Part shown: in pieces, positions 17,134 to 25,135 of the stretch
How positions within the stretch are numbered: position 1 is the first letter of the stretch
How the letters are laid out: each line of letters starts with the position of its first letter
Source: DATGMB01 sp035293845
Lineage (GTDB): Bacteria > Acidobacteriota > Terriglobia > Bryobacterales > Bryobacteraceae
Length of the DNA stretch: 30,733 nucleotides
Direction: 5' to 3'
Assembly (NCBI GenBank): GCA_035293845.1
Contig: DATGMB010000188.1
Span: 1 to 30,733, forward strand
Position numbers and translations under genes: made by a program
Notes under the pieces: model-generated
The model's database searches: none
What the model was told of the DNA's origin: nothing
Seen by the model: only the letters and a program-made list of their open reading frames with translations

Positions 17134-17556
17134 TTGAGCCCCGCAAGCCCCCGCATCCTGGCCCTCGATCTCGGCAAGAAGCGAATCGGAATGGCCATCA
17201 GCGATCCTCTGCGAATCACTGCCCAAGGCTTGCCCAATCTCGTCCGGACGAACAAGCGCGCCGATCTCGACGCCCTGGGATCGATCATCCGCGAGCGCGA
17301 GGTGGGCCTGGTCCTGCTCGGTAATCCGATCAACATGCGGGGCGGGGAAGGGCGGCAATCGGGCTGGGTCCGGGAGTTCGCCTCCGATATCGAAACCCGG
17401 CTCGGCGTTCCGGTGCGCCTCTGGGATGAGCGCTTGACTTCGGTAGAGGCGGGTCGTGTGCTGCGGCAAAGCGGCATGAGCATCGAAAAACGCGCGGCGG
17501 CGGTCGATCGCCTCTCCGCGGTCATTCTGCTGCAGAGCTACCTCGATTCCTTATGA
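17134..17556 (+). CDS. ruvX: RuvX/YqgF-type pre-16S rRNA nuclease or Holliday junction resolvase
   Basis: The 140-residue protein has the RNase-H-like core: ILALDLGKKRIGMAISD with the first catalytic Asp, VLLGNPINMRGGEGRQSGWV, and LWDERLTSVEAGRVL with Asp and Glu, then a conserved C-terminal Asp in AVDRLSA. YqgF proteins mature the 5' end of 16S rRNA, and a resolvase role has been proposed. The frame is open upstream, but the TTG at 17134 gives the usual length and the expected first strand. It overlaps mltG by 4 bases (ATGA). Confidence 0.88.
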   Translation: MSPASPRILALDLGKKRIGMAISDPLRITAQGLPNLVRTNKRADLDALGSIIREREVGLVLLGNPINMRGGEGRQSGWVREFASDIETRLGVPVRLWDERLTSVEAGRVLRQSGMSIEKRAAAVDRLSAVILLQSYLDSL

Positions 17557-18545
17557 AAACGATGCGCCGGCTGTTTTTCGGTCTCCTGCTGCTGCTCGCC
17601 GCCGGCGCGGGCGCGCTCTTCTTCCGTGTCTTCACGCCGTACCAGAATTTCCACAGCCCGCAGTTCGTCGATATCCCTCGCGGCACGTCGAGTTCCGAAA
17701 TTGCCGGGCTCCTCGCGCACGCGGGTGTGGTGCCGAGCCGCATGGATTTCCTGCTGGCCCGAATCGTCGCGCACGGCCGGGTGTTGCAGGCGGGGGAGTA
17801 CCGCTTCACCAGGCCCGCATCTCCCATTGAGGTCTACGACCGGATCGCCCGCGGCGACGTTTTCTATTACCTGCTGGCTGTGCCGGAGGGCAAGAACATG
17901 TTCGATATCGCCGCCGCTGTCGAACAGATTGGCTTGTTTCCCGCCGGCCAGTTCCTCGCCGCCGCGCGCAATCCAGCCATGATTCGCGATCTCGATCCGC
18001 AGGCGCCCTCGCTCGAAGGCTATCTGTTCCCGGACACCTACCACCTGAGCCGCCACACCACGCCGGAGAAGCTCTGCCGCATCATGACCGGCAAGTTCCG
18101 CGAGGTTTGGGCAGGCCTCAAGACCACGGCCGACGTCCATCGCACCGTGACGCTCGCCTCACTGGTGGAACGCGAGAGCAAGCTGAAATCGGAGCGCGCG
18201 CAGGTGGCCGCGGTTTACGCCAACCGCCTGCGCATCGGCATGAAGCTCGATTGCGACCCTACCACCATCTACGCCGCCCTGCTGGACGGCCGTTATCGCG
18301 GGACCATCTACCGCTCCGATCTCGAGAGCGACAGCCCGTATAACACCTACCGCCACCCCGGACTCCCGCCCGGTCCGATTGCCAATCCCGGTCTGGCCGC
18401 GATCGAGGCCGCACTGCACCCCGCCGATTCGGAGGCACTCTACTTCGTGCTGCGCCCCGATGGCTCCGGGGGACACGAATTTTCCCGCACCATCGAGGCG
18501 CAGAACGCCGCCGTATCCAGATACCGAAATGGCGCCCGGCGGTAA
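17553..18545 (+). CDS. mltG: Endolytic murein transglycosylase MltG
   Basis: The 330-residue protein has one N-terminal membrane helix, a LysM-like region with VDIPRGTSSSEIAGLLAHAG, and the YceG catalytic domain. The catalytic residue is expected to be E206 in ASLVERESK, matching the SIVEKE position of E. coli. Later motifs are LDCDPTTIYAALLDG and SPYNTYRHPGLPPGPIANPG. It cuts nascent glycan strands in the periplasm to end their elongation. It is translationally coupled to ruvX and overlaps the following small gene by 17 bases. Confidence 0.93.
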   Translation: MKTMRRLFFGLLLLLAAGAGALFFRVFTPYQNFHSPQFVDIPRGTSSSEIAGLLAHAGVVPSRMDFLLARIVAHGRVLQAGEYRFTRPASPIEVYDRIARGDVFYYLLAVPEGKNMFDIAAAVEQIGLFPAGQFLAAARNPAMIRDLDPQAPSLEGYLFPDTYHLSRHTTPEKLCRIMTGKFREVWAGLKTTADVHRTVTLASLVERESKLKSERAQVAAVYANRLRIGMKLDCDPTTIYAALLDGRYRGTIYRSDLESDSPYNTYRHPGLPPGPIANPGLAAIEAALHPADSEALYFVLRPDGSGGHEFSRTIEAQNAAVSRYRNGARR

Positions 18546-18987
18546 GTCGATCAAACGCCGCTTGCGCGATTACTTGGAGGAAGCCAAGCCTGCCGCCATT
18601 ACTGAAGCCGTGTGGCAGGACTTGCTCCAGCGCCTCGCGCCGGTTTCCGAGAGCTACCTGCGCGAGCTGTTGCGCGAGACGGGCCTCCCGTTCGACCAGC
18701 CCTATGCCGGTGTCCGCCAGCACACGTTCGAGGAGCTGGAGCAATCCCTGCGCGAGTTGCTGGCCGTCTACGCCGCAGCAACCGCCGCCGGTAACCGCGA
18801 CCGTGCCCGCTACTGCCGCCGCCAGGTGATCGCCGCGAAAGACCGCGCGAAGTTTCTCGCACGCAACCCCCGCTTCCCGGCCGAAAAGCGCGCGGAGAAG
18901 GAAGAGATGGCCCAGTGGATGCTGGTGTGGCTGGAGAACCCGGAAGTGTTTCCTGCCTGGGTAGAGGCCCGGAAGCGGGCCTCTTAA
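18529..18987 (+). CDS. Conserved-looking hypothetical protein, helical
   Basis: The 152-residue product begins MAPGGKSIKRRLRDYLEEAK and is predicted to be mostly alpha helical, highly charged, without signal peptide or membrane helix. I do not recognise a family. The start at 18529 overlaps mltG by 17 bases and puts the gene in the ruvX-mltG operon. Codon use matches its neighbours, which supports it being real. A segment with repeated Arg/Ala (RARYCRRQVIAAKDRAKFLA) looks like an amphipathic or nucleic-acid-binding helix, but that is only an impression. Confidence 0.65.
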   Translation: MAPGGKSIKRRLRDYLEEAKPAAITEAVWQDLLQRLAPVSESYLRELLRETGLPFDQPYAGVRQHTFEELEQSLRELLAVYAAATAAGNRDRARYCRRQVIAAKDRAKFLARNPRFPAEKRAEKEEMAQWMLVWLENPEVFPAWVEARKRAS

Positions 18988-19003
18988 GATCTGAACTCAC
19001 CGC

Positions 19004-19009
19004 TATCCT
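19004..19009 (+). promoter_or_regulatory. TATCCT -10-like element next to a GTG start
   Basis: TATCCT (TANNNT type) ends 6 bases before the GTG at 19016, and no ribosome binding site is seen. The arrangement would give a leaderless transcript. Confidence 0.3.
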
Positions 19010-19015
19010 ATAAGG

Positions 19016-19750
19016 GTGAATAACCGATTTCTGGCAATCGGCCTCCTGACGCTGGTGTCGCGCGCTCCGCTTCCGGCACAGCGGCTATCCATCGAAACGA
19101 CGCCGCGGCCGGACAAGCCTTATGTCCAGGCTACGGGTGAGGCCACCATCTCCACCAAACCCGACCGCGCCGTAATCGACATCGGTGTCATCTCTCAGGG
19201 GCCCACCGCGCCCGCCGCCGGCGCGCAAAACGCAAAGCAGACGGAAGCCTGCATGGACGAGTTAACCCGCTTGCTCGGTGCGAACCGCAAACTGAGGACG
19301 ACCACGTATTCGATCCGGCCCAATTATCAATATCCGAAGCCGGGCGCGCAGCCGCAGATTGTGGGCTATACCGCGACCAACGTAGTCGAGGTTACCCTCG
19401 ATGACCTGAGCCAGGTCAGCAAGGTGATCGACGCGGCCACAGCATCGGGAGCGAACGTGATCCAGGGTCTGCGGTATGAGTTGAAGAACCGGGGCGCCGT
19501 GCATGCTCAAGCGCTGCGGCAGGCTGCCGAACAAGCCAGAACCAACGCGGAAGCAATCGCTTCGGGGTTACATCTGAAGGTCGTGGGTGTACTGTCGGCG
19601 GAAGAGGTCACGCCGGAGGAGGGGTTCGGCATGCACAAGACGGCCACCGCTGCGCCTCTCGTGGCGGGTGCGGCGCCACCGACTCCAATTGAAATTGGCA
19701 CGATCGATGTGGACGTCACGGTATTGCTGCGGCTTGAAGTCGGGCAATAG
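19016..19750 (+). CDS. SIMPL-domain (DUF541) periplasmic protein
   Basis: The 244-residue protein has a short signal peptide (FLAIGLLTLVSRAPLPAQ). It then has the SIMPL pattern YVQATGEATISTKPDRAVID, RTTTYSIRPNYQY, YTATNVVEVTLDDLSQVSKV and EQARTNAEAIASGLHLKVV. Family members (for example BP26/OMP28, YggE) are secreted oligomers linked to stress tolerance; the biochemical role is unknown. The start is GTG at 19016, without an obvious ribosome binding site. Its stop codon directly abuts the stop of the convergent O-antigen ligase gene (19750/19751). Confidence 0.85.
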   Translation: MNNRFLAIGLLTLVSRAPLPAQRLSIETTPRPDKPYVQATGEATISTKPDRAVIDIGVISQGPTAPAAGAQNAKQTEACMDELTRLLGANRKLRTTTYSIRPNYQYPKPGAQPQIVGYTATNVVEVTLDDLSQVSKVIDAATASGANVIQGLRYELKNRGAVHAQALRQAAEQARTNAEAIASGLHLKVVGVLSAEEVTPEEGFGMHKTATAAPLVAGAAPPTPIEIGTIDVDVTVLLRLEVGQ

Positions 19751-20986
19751 CTACGTACCATCTCGTTCTCTGCCGTCCATTCCCCACACCGCCACATAAC
19801 CCGCACCGCAAACCGCGCAAAACAGCGTCAGGATCTCCCCATCCCCCAGGTTGTGCTCATACCAACCCGCGGCCATGACCGCGATCATCACCGCGATCGC
19901 GCCGTGCAACACAAAGCGCCGGTCGCCATCCTTGCGAGCCGTGCGCCGCGCCGCGCGCATAAAATCCGTCAGCATCTTCCCCAACCACCACAGAAACGCC
20001 GCCAGCGCCGGAAGACCGCGCTCGGCCGCATATTGCAGATATACGTTGTGCAGATGGATGTAAGCGCCCGTCGGCAGCGGCCGCGGCTCATCGGCCGGGA
20101 TGTAAGCTTTGAACTGTTCCCGCACCTGCTCCGGCCCCAGCCCCAGCCACGGATGCGCCTGGATCATCTCCCATCCGGCACGCCGCGCCACTACGCGGAA
20201 CCGGTTGGAATCCAGGTCGCCCGCCGGCCGCTCGATCGATCGTATCCGGTCCCCGACGCCCGCTGGATTCGCCCACAGCAGCGCCGCCGCCGCGACCGGC
20301 AGCAGTAGCAGGTAGCGTGGCCGCCACAGCCAGGTCAGGTAGACCAGGCCCAGGGCCGCGCCCATCCACATCGACCGCGTCCAGCCCAGCACCAGCGAGA
20401 GCGCGATCACGCCGGCCGCAGCGCCGATCCACCCCGTGCCGCGCCGGCGCGCCGCGAAGTAGAGCAGCGCGGTAATCAGCAGCAGCACGATCATCTCCTC
20501 GCCCGAAAGCGTCATCCAATGGCTGGTGAACCCCGTGATGCGCTGTGGCGTGTAGTATTCCCGGAAGCTTTCGTGCAGCGCGGCCGCCATTTCGTATTTG
20601 CGGCGGAACTGCCATAAGCTGAGTGCCGCCGACACCGCCATCCCGGCCGCAAGAGCCGCCACCAATGACCAAACGTCCCGTACCGTGCGAAACGTGCTCG
20701 CGACCAGCAACAGCACCAGGCACAGATAAAATTTGCGGATGCCCGGCCAGCCTTCGCGCGCATGCCCGGAGAACGCGACCGCGAGCACTGTGAGAGCGAA
20801 GAAAATCCCGAGCGGCAGTTTCACGGGCGGGAATCGCAATGGATCGCCGTGCCGAAAGTGACGATAGAGTAGCGCCGCGAGCGCTGCGCCGACGAGCACG
20901 TTCGCCGCCGCATTCGCAAACAGCACCGCGACGACTGCGGCAAACGTCAGATAGAAGGGAAGCCGATGAGAAGGGAACGCCTGCAA
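19751..20986 (-). CDS. O-antigen ligase family membrane protein
   Basis: The protein (411 residues from a TTG at 20986) has about ten membrane helices and a large loop with LGLGPEQVREQF and HLHNVYLQYAAERG. The latter carries the conserved H-N-x-Y/F-L-x motif and His of the Wzy_C/WaaL superfamily. Members ligate O-antigen to lipid A core or polymerise or transfer glycans in the periplasm. It could be the missing ligase or polymerase for the island at 260-10254, but the distance makes this speculative. The start is uncertain: the frame remains open upstream and no ATG is present near the 5' end. Confidence 0.82.
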   Translation of the reverse strand: MQAFPSHRLPFYLTFAAVVAVLFANAAANVLVGAALAALLYRHFRHGDPLRFPPVKLPLGIFFALTVLAVAFSGHAREGWPGIRKFYLCLVLLLVASTFRTVRDVWSLVAALAAGMAVSAALSLWQFRRKYEMAAALHESFREYYTPQRITGFTSHWMTLSGEEMIVLLLITALLYFAARRRGTGWIGAAAGVIALSLVLGWTRSMWMGAALGLVYLTWLWRPRYLLLLPVAAAALLWANPAGVGDRIRSIERPAGDLDSNRFRVVARRAGWEMIQAHPWLGLGPEQVREQFKAYIPADEPRPLPTGAYIHLHNVYLQYAAERGLPALAAFLWWLGKMLTDFMRAARRTARKDGDRRFVLHGAIAVMIAVMAAGWYEHNLGDGEILTLFCAVCGAGYVAVWGMDGRERDGT

Positions 20987-21027
20987 GAGTTCTGTGCCAA
21001 CTTCACGCGCCGCCCGAGCGCGCGAAC

Positions 21028-21336
21028 CTACGCCAACTGATCCGACGAGCGCAGCATGCTGAACAGCCGCTTGCCGCCGGGCGTGGGCACGCTCACCGGC
21101 GCCGTCTCGCGGTAATAAACCGCCAGAATCGCACTCTCGTCGTAATCGATCGCCCGCGCATATTGCCGGATGTAGCTGGTATTATAAATGCCGCCGGGCA
21201 GCTTGCGAAATTCGCCTCGCTCGATGGCTTCGAGGGAACGAACGCTGATCTTCGTCGATTCGGCGATTTGCTCTAGGGAAATCCCTCTATTACGCCGAAT
21301 GGTGGCAAGTCCGAGAACGCTCTTTTCGTCGGTCAT
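21028..21336 (-). CDS. RodZ-like HTH_25 protein without membrane domain
   Basis: The 102-residue protein has LATIRRNRGISLEQIAESTK, then ISVRSLEAIERGEFRKLPGG and IYNTSYIRQYARAIDYDESA, the N-terminal XRE-type domain of RodZ that binds MreB in well-studied bacteria. The usual membrane helix and periplasmic domain are absent, and the chain ends shortly after a Pro/Gly-rich linker. The ATG at 21336 follows AGAAGGG at a good distance, so it was preferred over the ATG at 21351, which abuts GGAGGG too closely. It lies 41 bases upstream of the ligase gene and may be its operon partner. Confidence 0.75.
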   Translation of the reverse strand: MTDEKSVLGLATIRRNRGISLEQIAESTKISVRSLEAIERGEFRKLPGGIYNTSYIRQYARAIDYDESAILAVYYRETAPVSVPTPGGKRLFSMLRSSDQLA

Positions 21337-21424
21337 GCGTACCCTTCTCATCCCTCCTTCTTGTACTAGAAGGAAAACGGGAACGTACTGATGGACACAA
21401 CTATATCATAACGATCGCCTCTGT

Positions 21425-21430
21425 TAAGAT
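21425..21430 (+). promoter_or_regulatory. TAAGAT -10-like element close to an ATG start
   Basis: TAAGAT is followed by a T-rich stretch and the ATG at 21439, with no ribosome binding site between. This is the third TANNNT element found 6-10 bases before a start codon in this window. Confidence 0.3.
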
Positions 21431-21438
21431 CTTTTTTT

Positions 21439-22929
21439 ATGCGCATTTGCCGACGGGATCTGGGTCGCCTCGCCGCTGCGGGCCTGGCTACGCGCGCTTT
21501 CGGTTTAAGCGGTCGGCCTAAGTTATTGGTACTGGTACTATTAGGTCAATTCCGCTCGGAATACCTCGATTCCATCCGCTCCCAACTGGCCCCGGGTGGC
21601 TTCCGCAAGCTCCTGGAAAAAGGTGTTGTTTATTACAATTGCGTGAACCGGGCCAGCACTTTTCCGGCTTCCTCACTCGCCACGGTTGCTACTGGCGCAT
21701 GGCCTGCCCAGCACGGAATTGTCGCAGACCGCTGGTACGACCGTAGTACCTCCACCCCCGTTCGCGCTGCCGACCAGCCCCTCCTGGCGACCACGCTGCT
21801 CGCAGAAATCGCCGCCAATGCCCGCACGCGCGTCGCCGTCGTCGCGGCAAGCCGGGAGCGCGCTGCGTTGTTCGCCGCCGGTGTTCCGGCCCGCGACGAG
21901 CCGCACCTTTTTTGGATGAACGCCGAAGGCCGCTTCACATCGAACGGTCAGCCTCCAGACTGGCTGGTGGCATTTCAATCGCCCAACTCCGCCGAAGCGG
22001 TGCGCGATGGCAAATGGCAGGCGGTGGGCGCGCCCCCCGATGCTCCGGCGCTCCGCGTTCTGAACTGGAATCCGAGCCGGCCCGCGGAATACATGGCGCT
22101 CTACCGCTCTTCTCCATTCGCAGACGCGGCCGTCTTCGATCTCGCCGCGGAGGTCCGCGCCCGCAACGGTCTCGGCGAATCCAACACCTTCGACGTCCTC
22201 TGCATCCTGCCCGACGCCACCGAGCAGCTCGGCTACGAAACCGGTGCGCGCAGCCCGCTCATGCAGCAAATGGCCCTGCAGCTCGATCGCCGCCTGGACA
22301 CCTTCCTCGGGGTGCTCGCGAAGACGCCGGGCGAATCCTCGGTCGCATTCGCCCTGACTGCCGCGCACGGAGCGCCCGCAGCCCCCGAACCCGCATTGCG
22401 CCCCGCGATGGCGGTCAATGGCGAGCTGATCGCCCAGGCAATCCAGAATTCGCTGAGCGATCAGCACCAGGCGGGAGTCGTGAAATACGTGTATCCGTTC
22501 CTTTACCTGAAGCTCGACCGGATGCGCGAATCGGAGGCCGAGATCGTTCGCCAGGCCGCTGGCCACGCCGCACTCGGCCTGGAAGGCATTGCCGGCTACT
22601 ATACGGCGGGCGGAGCCTGTTCCGTGCGGAATGCATGGGAGCAGCGCTTCGCCAACAGCTTCCACCCCGTCCGCTCGGGCGATGTCATGCTTTCCTACCG
22701 GCCCGGCTTTATCGAAGCCACCGCGGCAAACCGCGGGATCTCCTATGGCTCGCTCTATAACTACGACGCCCGCGTCCCGCTGTTTTTATACGGCCCCCCT
22801 TTCCGGCAGGGCGTCTACGAGCGGACCGTCGAGACGGTGGATCTCGCCCCGACCCTGGCCCGCGTGGGCGGCGTCTCGCCGCCCTCCTCCTCGACCGGAC
22901 GCGTGTTGACCGAGGCCCTCGCGGAATGA
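21439..22929 (+). CDS. Tat-exported alkaline-phosphatase-superfamily protein with degenerate active site
   Basis: The 496-residue protein has a twin-arginine signal (CRRDLGRLAAAGLA) and the overall framework of PafA/type I phosphodiesterase proteins: GGFRKLLEKGVVYYNCVNRA, TGAWPAQHGIVADRWYDR, GSLYNYDARVPLFLYGPPFR and a final DLAPTLARVGG. Compared with active relatives, the first metal Asp is G36, the nucleophile Thr position is P76, the nearby His is L80, the His after the second Asp is Q263, the Asp of TADH is A309, and the last metal His is Y436. D259 and H310 remain. It is probably a non-catalytic binding protein. It overlaps pyrD by 4 bases. Confidence 0.75.
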   Translation: MRICRRDLGRLAAAGLATRAFGLSGRPKLLVLVLLGQFRSEYLDSIRSQLAPGGFRKLLEKGVVYYNCVNRASTFPASSLATVATGAWPAQHGIVADRWYDRSTSTPVRAADQPLLATTLLAEIAANARTRVAVVAASRERAALFAAGVPARDEPHLFWMNAEGRFTSNGQPPDWLVAFQSPNSAEAVRDGKWQAVGAPPDAPALRVLNWNPSRPAEYMALYRSSPFADAAVFDLAAEVRARNGLGESNTFDVLCILPDATEQLGYETGARSPLMQQMALQLDRRLDTFLGVLAKTPGESSVAFALTAAHGAPAAPEPALRPAMAVNGELIAQAIQNSLSDQHQAGVVKYVYPFLYLKLDRMRESEAEIVRQAAGHAALGLEGIAGYYTAGGACSVRNAWEQRFANSFHPVRSGDVMLSYRPGFIEATAANRGISYGSLYNYDARVPLFLYGPPFRQGVYERTVETVDLAPTLARVGGVSPPSSSTGRVLTEALAE

Positions 22930-23834
22930 CGCTCGAAACCACGCTTTGCGGCATCCGCCTCCGCAACCCCGTGCTCGCGGCCTCCGGCACGTTCGGCTAC
23001 GGCGTCGAATTCGCCTCGCACGTCGATCTCGACCAGCTCGGCGGCCTCGTTGTGAAAGGCCTTTCGCGCGAGCCCATCGAAGGCAACCCCGCGCCACGCC
23101 TCTATGAGACGCGCGGCGGCATGCTGAACTCCATCGGCCTGCAAAACATCGGTGTCCGCGCGTTCGTTCGCGATAAACTCCCCGCGCTCGCCGGGCTCCG
23201 CACCGCAGTCTTTGCGAATGTCTTCGGGTATGAGAGCGCCGATTACGCCGAAGTGGTGCGGGTGCTCGAGGATCACCCCGGCCTCGCCGGCTACGAGCTC
23301 AACGTCTCCTGTCCGAACACCCGGCACGGCGGAATCTATTTCTCCAGCGATCCCGCGCTGCTTGCGGAAGTGGTGTCGGCTGTCAAGCCCCTGGCCCATC
23401 GCCCCGTGATCGTGAAGCTCTCGCCCAATGTGGCCGCCATCGAGCCGCTGGCGCGCGCTGCCGCGGAGGCCGGCGCTGATGCCGTCTCGCTGGTGAACAC
23501 TTTCGTCGCCCTGGCCATCGACGCCCGCAGCCGCCGCCCGCGCCTGGGCGCCGGGTTCGGCGGCCTCTCCGGCCCGGCGATCAAGCCCATCGCCTTGCGG
23601 CTGGTCTACCAGGCCGCGCAGGCCGTGCGCATCCCGGTCGTCGGCCTCGGCGGGATCGCTACCGGCGAGGACGCGGCCGAATTCCTGATTGCCGGCGCCA
23701 CCGCCGTCGAGGTCGGCACCGCGAATTTCTGGGACCCTGCCTCGCCCCTCCGCATCGCTCGCGAACTGGAAGCGTTTTGCCGCCGCGAAAAAATCGAGGC
23801 CGTTCAGTCGCTGACCGGCACGCTGAAAATGTGA
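22926..23834 (+). CDS. pyrD: Dihydroorotate dehydrogenase, class 1B catalytic subunit
   Basis: The 302-residue protein has NPVLAASGTFGYG at the start, NSIGLQNIGVRAF, the catalytic base C129 in ELNVSCPNTRHGG, VIVKLSPNV, and GGLSGPAIKPIALRLVYQ with the FMN-binding strands and IPVVGLGGIATGEDA. It oxidises dihydroorotate to orotate in pyrimidine synthesis in the cytosol. Class 1B enzymes pair with an iron-sulfur/FAD subunit (PyrK), which is not in the window. The ATG overlaps the previous stop by 4 bases (ATGA), so it is expressed together with the phosphatase-like gene. Confidence 0.93.
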   Translation: MTLETTLCGIRLRNPVLAASGTFGYGVEFASHVDLDQLGGLVVKGLSREPIEGNPAPRLYETRGGMLNSIGLQNIGVRAFVRDKLPALAGLRTAVFANVFGYESADYAEVVRVLEDHPGLAGYELNVSCPNTRHGGIYFSSDPALLAEVVSAVKPLAHRPVIVKLSPNVAAIEPLARAAAEAGADAVSLVNTFVALAIDARSRRPRLGAGFGGLSGPAIKPIALRLVYQAAQAVRIPVVGLGGIATGEDAAEFLIAGATAVEVGTANFWDPASPLRIARELEAFCRREKIEAVQSLTGTLKM

Positions 23835-23848
23835 GCAAGCCGGCGCCT

Positions 23849-24085
23849 TTACCTGCCGAAAAGCCCGACCAGACCGATCAAAATCAGGTAAATTGCCACA
23901 ATGTAATTGAGAAGACGCGGAATCAGCAGAATCAGGATTCCCGCGATCAAGGCAATGAACGGGGAAAACGCAGCGTAATGAACCGTGACAGCGCCCGGCG
24001 CCGTTTGTATCGGTGCGGATGCCGCGAGGACCACTTGAGCCGCGGCAAGCAGCAGCAGCAGTAGAACGCGATCTCTGAACTTCAC
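23849..24085 (-). CDS. Small membrane protein, DUF3096-like
   Basis: The 78-residue protein has an N-terminal hydrophobic signal-like helix ending near ASA and a C-terminal region FIALIAGILILLIPRLLNYI followed by VAIYLILIGLVGLFG. This strongly resembles DUF3096, a short membrane protein of unknown role. The GTG start at 24085 follows GGAGG at 24096-24100. It is convergent with pyrD, separated by 14 bases. Confidence 0.8.
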   Translation of the reverse strand: MKFRDRVLLLLLLAAAQVVLAASAPIQTAPGAVTVHYAAFSPFIALIAGILILLIPRLLNYIVAIYLILIGLVGLFGR

Positions 24086-24229
24086 CTTCGAGAGCCTCCG
24101 TCATCCGCTGACTGGCAAGTTCAGGGCCGCAATTCGGGCCGTCCGCTCCGGCGCCGGGTCAGCAGACACAGACGAAGGGCGCCGGTGTTCTATCGCACAT
24201 CCCGCGGCTCAACGCGTGCTGCCGCTCGC

Positions 24230-24430
24230 CTACTTTTCATCCACCATCACCCGCAGGCTCTCGATCTCGCGCTTCAGCTTCTTCTGCCGGCCGATCATCG
24301 TCATGACGTAGACCGCCAGGATCACCCAGGCGGCGATCAGGCCATACGTCAGAAACTGGTAGTCGTGTTGCAGCCGCAGTGCCTCGCGCTGCAAATCGTC
24401 CTGCGTAATCTGTGCCAGAAGCAAATACAT
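24230..24430 (-). CDS. ccmD: CcmD-like small membrane protein
   Basis: The 66-residue protein has one central membrane helix (LTYGLIAAWVILAVYVMTM) followed by a basic, helical tail, the usual form of CcmD. CcmD binds CcmC and helps release haem-loaded CcmE. AAGGAG overlaps the ccmC stop codon, 10 bases upstream, so translation is probably coupled. The identification rests on size, topology and position as the last gene of the operon. Confidence 0.75.
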   Translation of the reverse strand: MYLLLAQITQDDLQREALRLQHDYQFLTYGLIAAWVILAVYVMTMIGRQKKLKREIESLRVMVDEK

Positions 24431-24440
24431 AAAGAACTCC

Positions 24441-25118
24441 TTAGAATGCGTGCACGGTGCGGCGCACGGCGTCGATTTCCCGCTGCACTTCCTCCTGGCG
24501 GAGCCGTACCACGGTCATTACCACGCCCAGCGCCACCATAGCCGCCATGTTGTAGAGAAAATGTTGCGTCCAGTCCTTGGGAAAGCTCCCGTTGCCCCAG
24601 AAAACCGGCTGCGGGTGCTGCGTGCGCCACCACTTGATCGAGAAGAACACAATCGGCACGTCCAGGAAGGCGAAAATATTGAAAATCGCGGCGAATGTCG
24701 CGCGCTGCGTCGGCTCTTCCACCGCCCGCCGCAGCATCAGGTAACCCGCGTAGAGAATCCAGCACAGGAGCGCGGAAGTCAGCCGTGCATCCCACGTCCA
24801 CCAGATGCCCCAGATCTGCCGCCCCCAGATCGAGCCGGTCGCCAGGCCCGCCGTGAGGAAGCAAACGCCGACCTCCGTCGAGGCCACCGCCGCCGCGTCG
24901 AACGCGAAGTTCCGCGTGATCAGGAAGAGCGCGCTGGCGATCAGCGCCACGCTCACCGCCACACCGGCCGCCGCCCACATCGGGACGTGGAAGAAGATGA
25001 TCTTGAACACCGCCCCCTGGTTGACTTCGTCCGGCAACCCGGCAATGGCGTACGTATTCCAGGCCAGCACGGCCGCCGCCGCAATCCCTAAGCCGTAAAC
25101 GATCTTGTCGCGCATCAT
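24441..25118 (-). CDS. ccmC: Haem exporter/handling protein CcmC
   Basis: The 225-residue protein has six membrane helices and the tryptophan-rich haem motif WGIWWTWDARLTSALLCW starting at residue 103. The haem-ligand histidines are H44 in FFHVPMW and the His in WWRTQHPQ. It transfers haem to CcmE at the periplasmic face of the inner membrane. The frame is open to 25217, but the ATG at 25118 follows GAGG and starts the typical N-terminus. It is separated from ccmB by 17 bases. Confidence 0.92.
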   Translation of the reverse strand: MMRDKIVYGLGIAAAAVLAWNTYAIAGLPDEVNQGAVFKIIFFHVPMWAAAGVAVSVALIASALFLITRNFAFDAAAVASTEVGVCFLTAGLATGSIWGRQIWGIWWTWDARLTSALLCWILYAGYLMLRRAVEEPTQRATFAAIFNIFAFLDVPIVFFSIKWWRTQHPQPVFWGNGSFPKDWTQHFLYNMAAMVALGVVMTVVRLRQEEVQREIDAVRRTVHAF

Positions 25119-25135
25119 TGCCTCACTTGCTACCC

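Noticed and set aside
15892..17469. 525-residue open frame on the - strand across the permease and ruvX
   Set aside because: Shadow of the permease in another frame. Ala/Arg/Gly-rich composition is typical of GC-rich antisense or out-of-frame reading.
22815..24104. 429-residue open frame on the - strand opposite pyrD
   Set aside because: Antisense of pyrD and the phosphatase-like gene, low-complexity composition, no domain.
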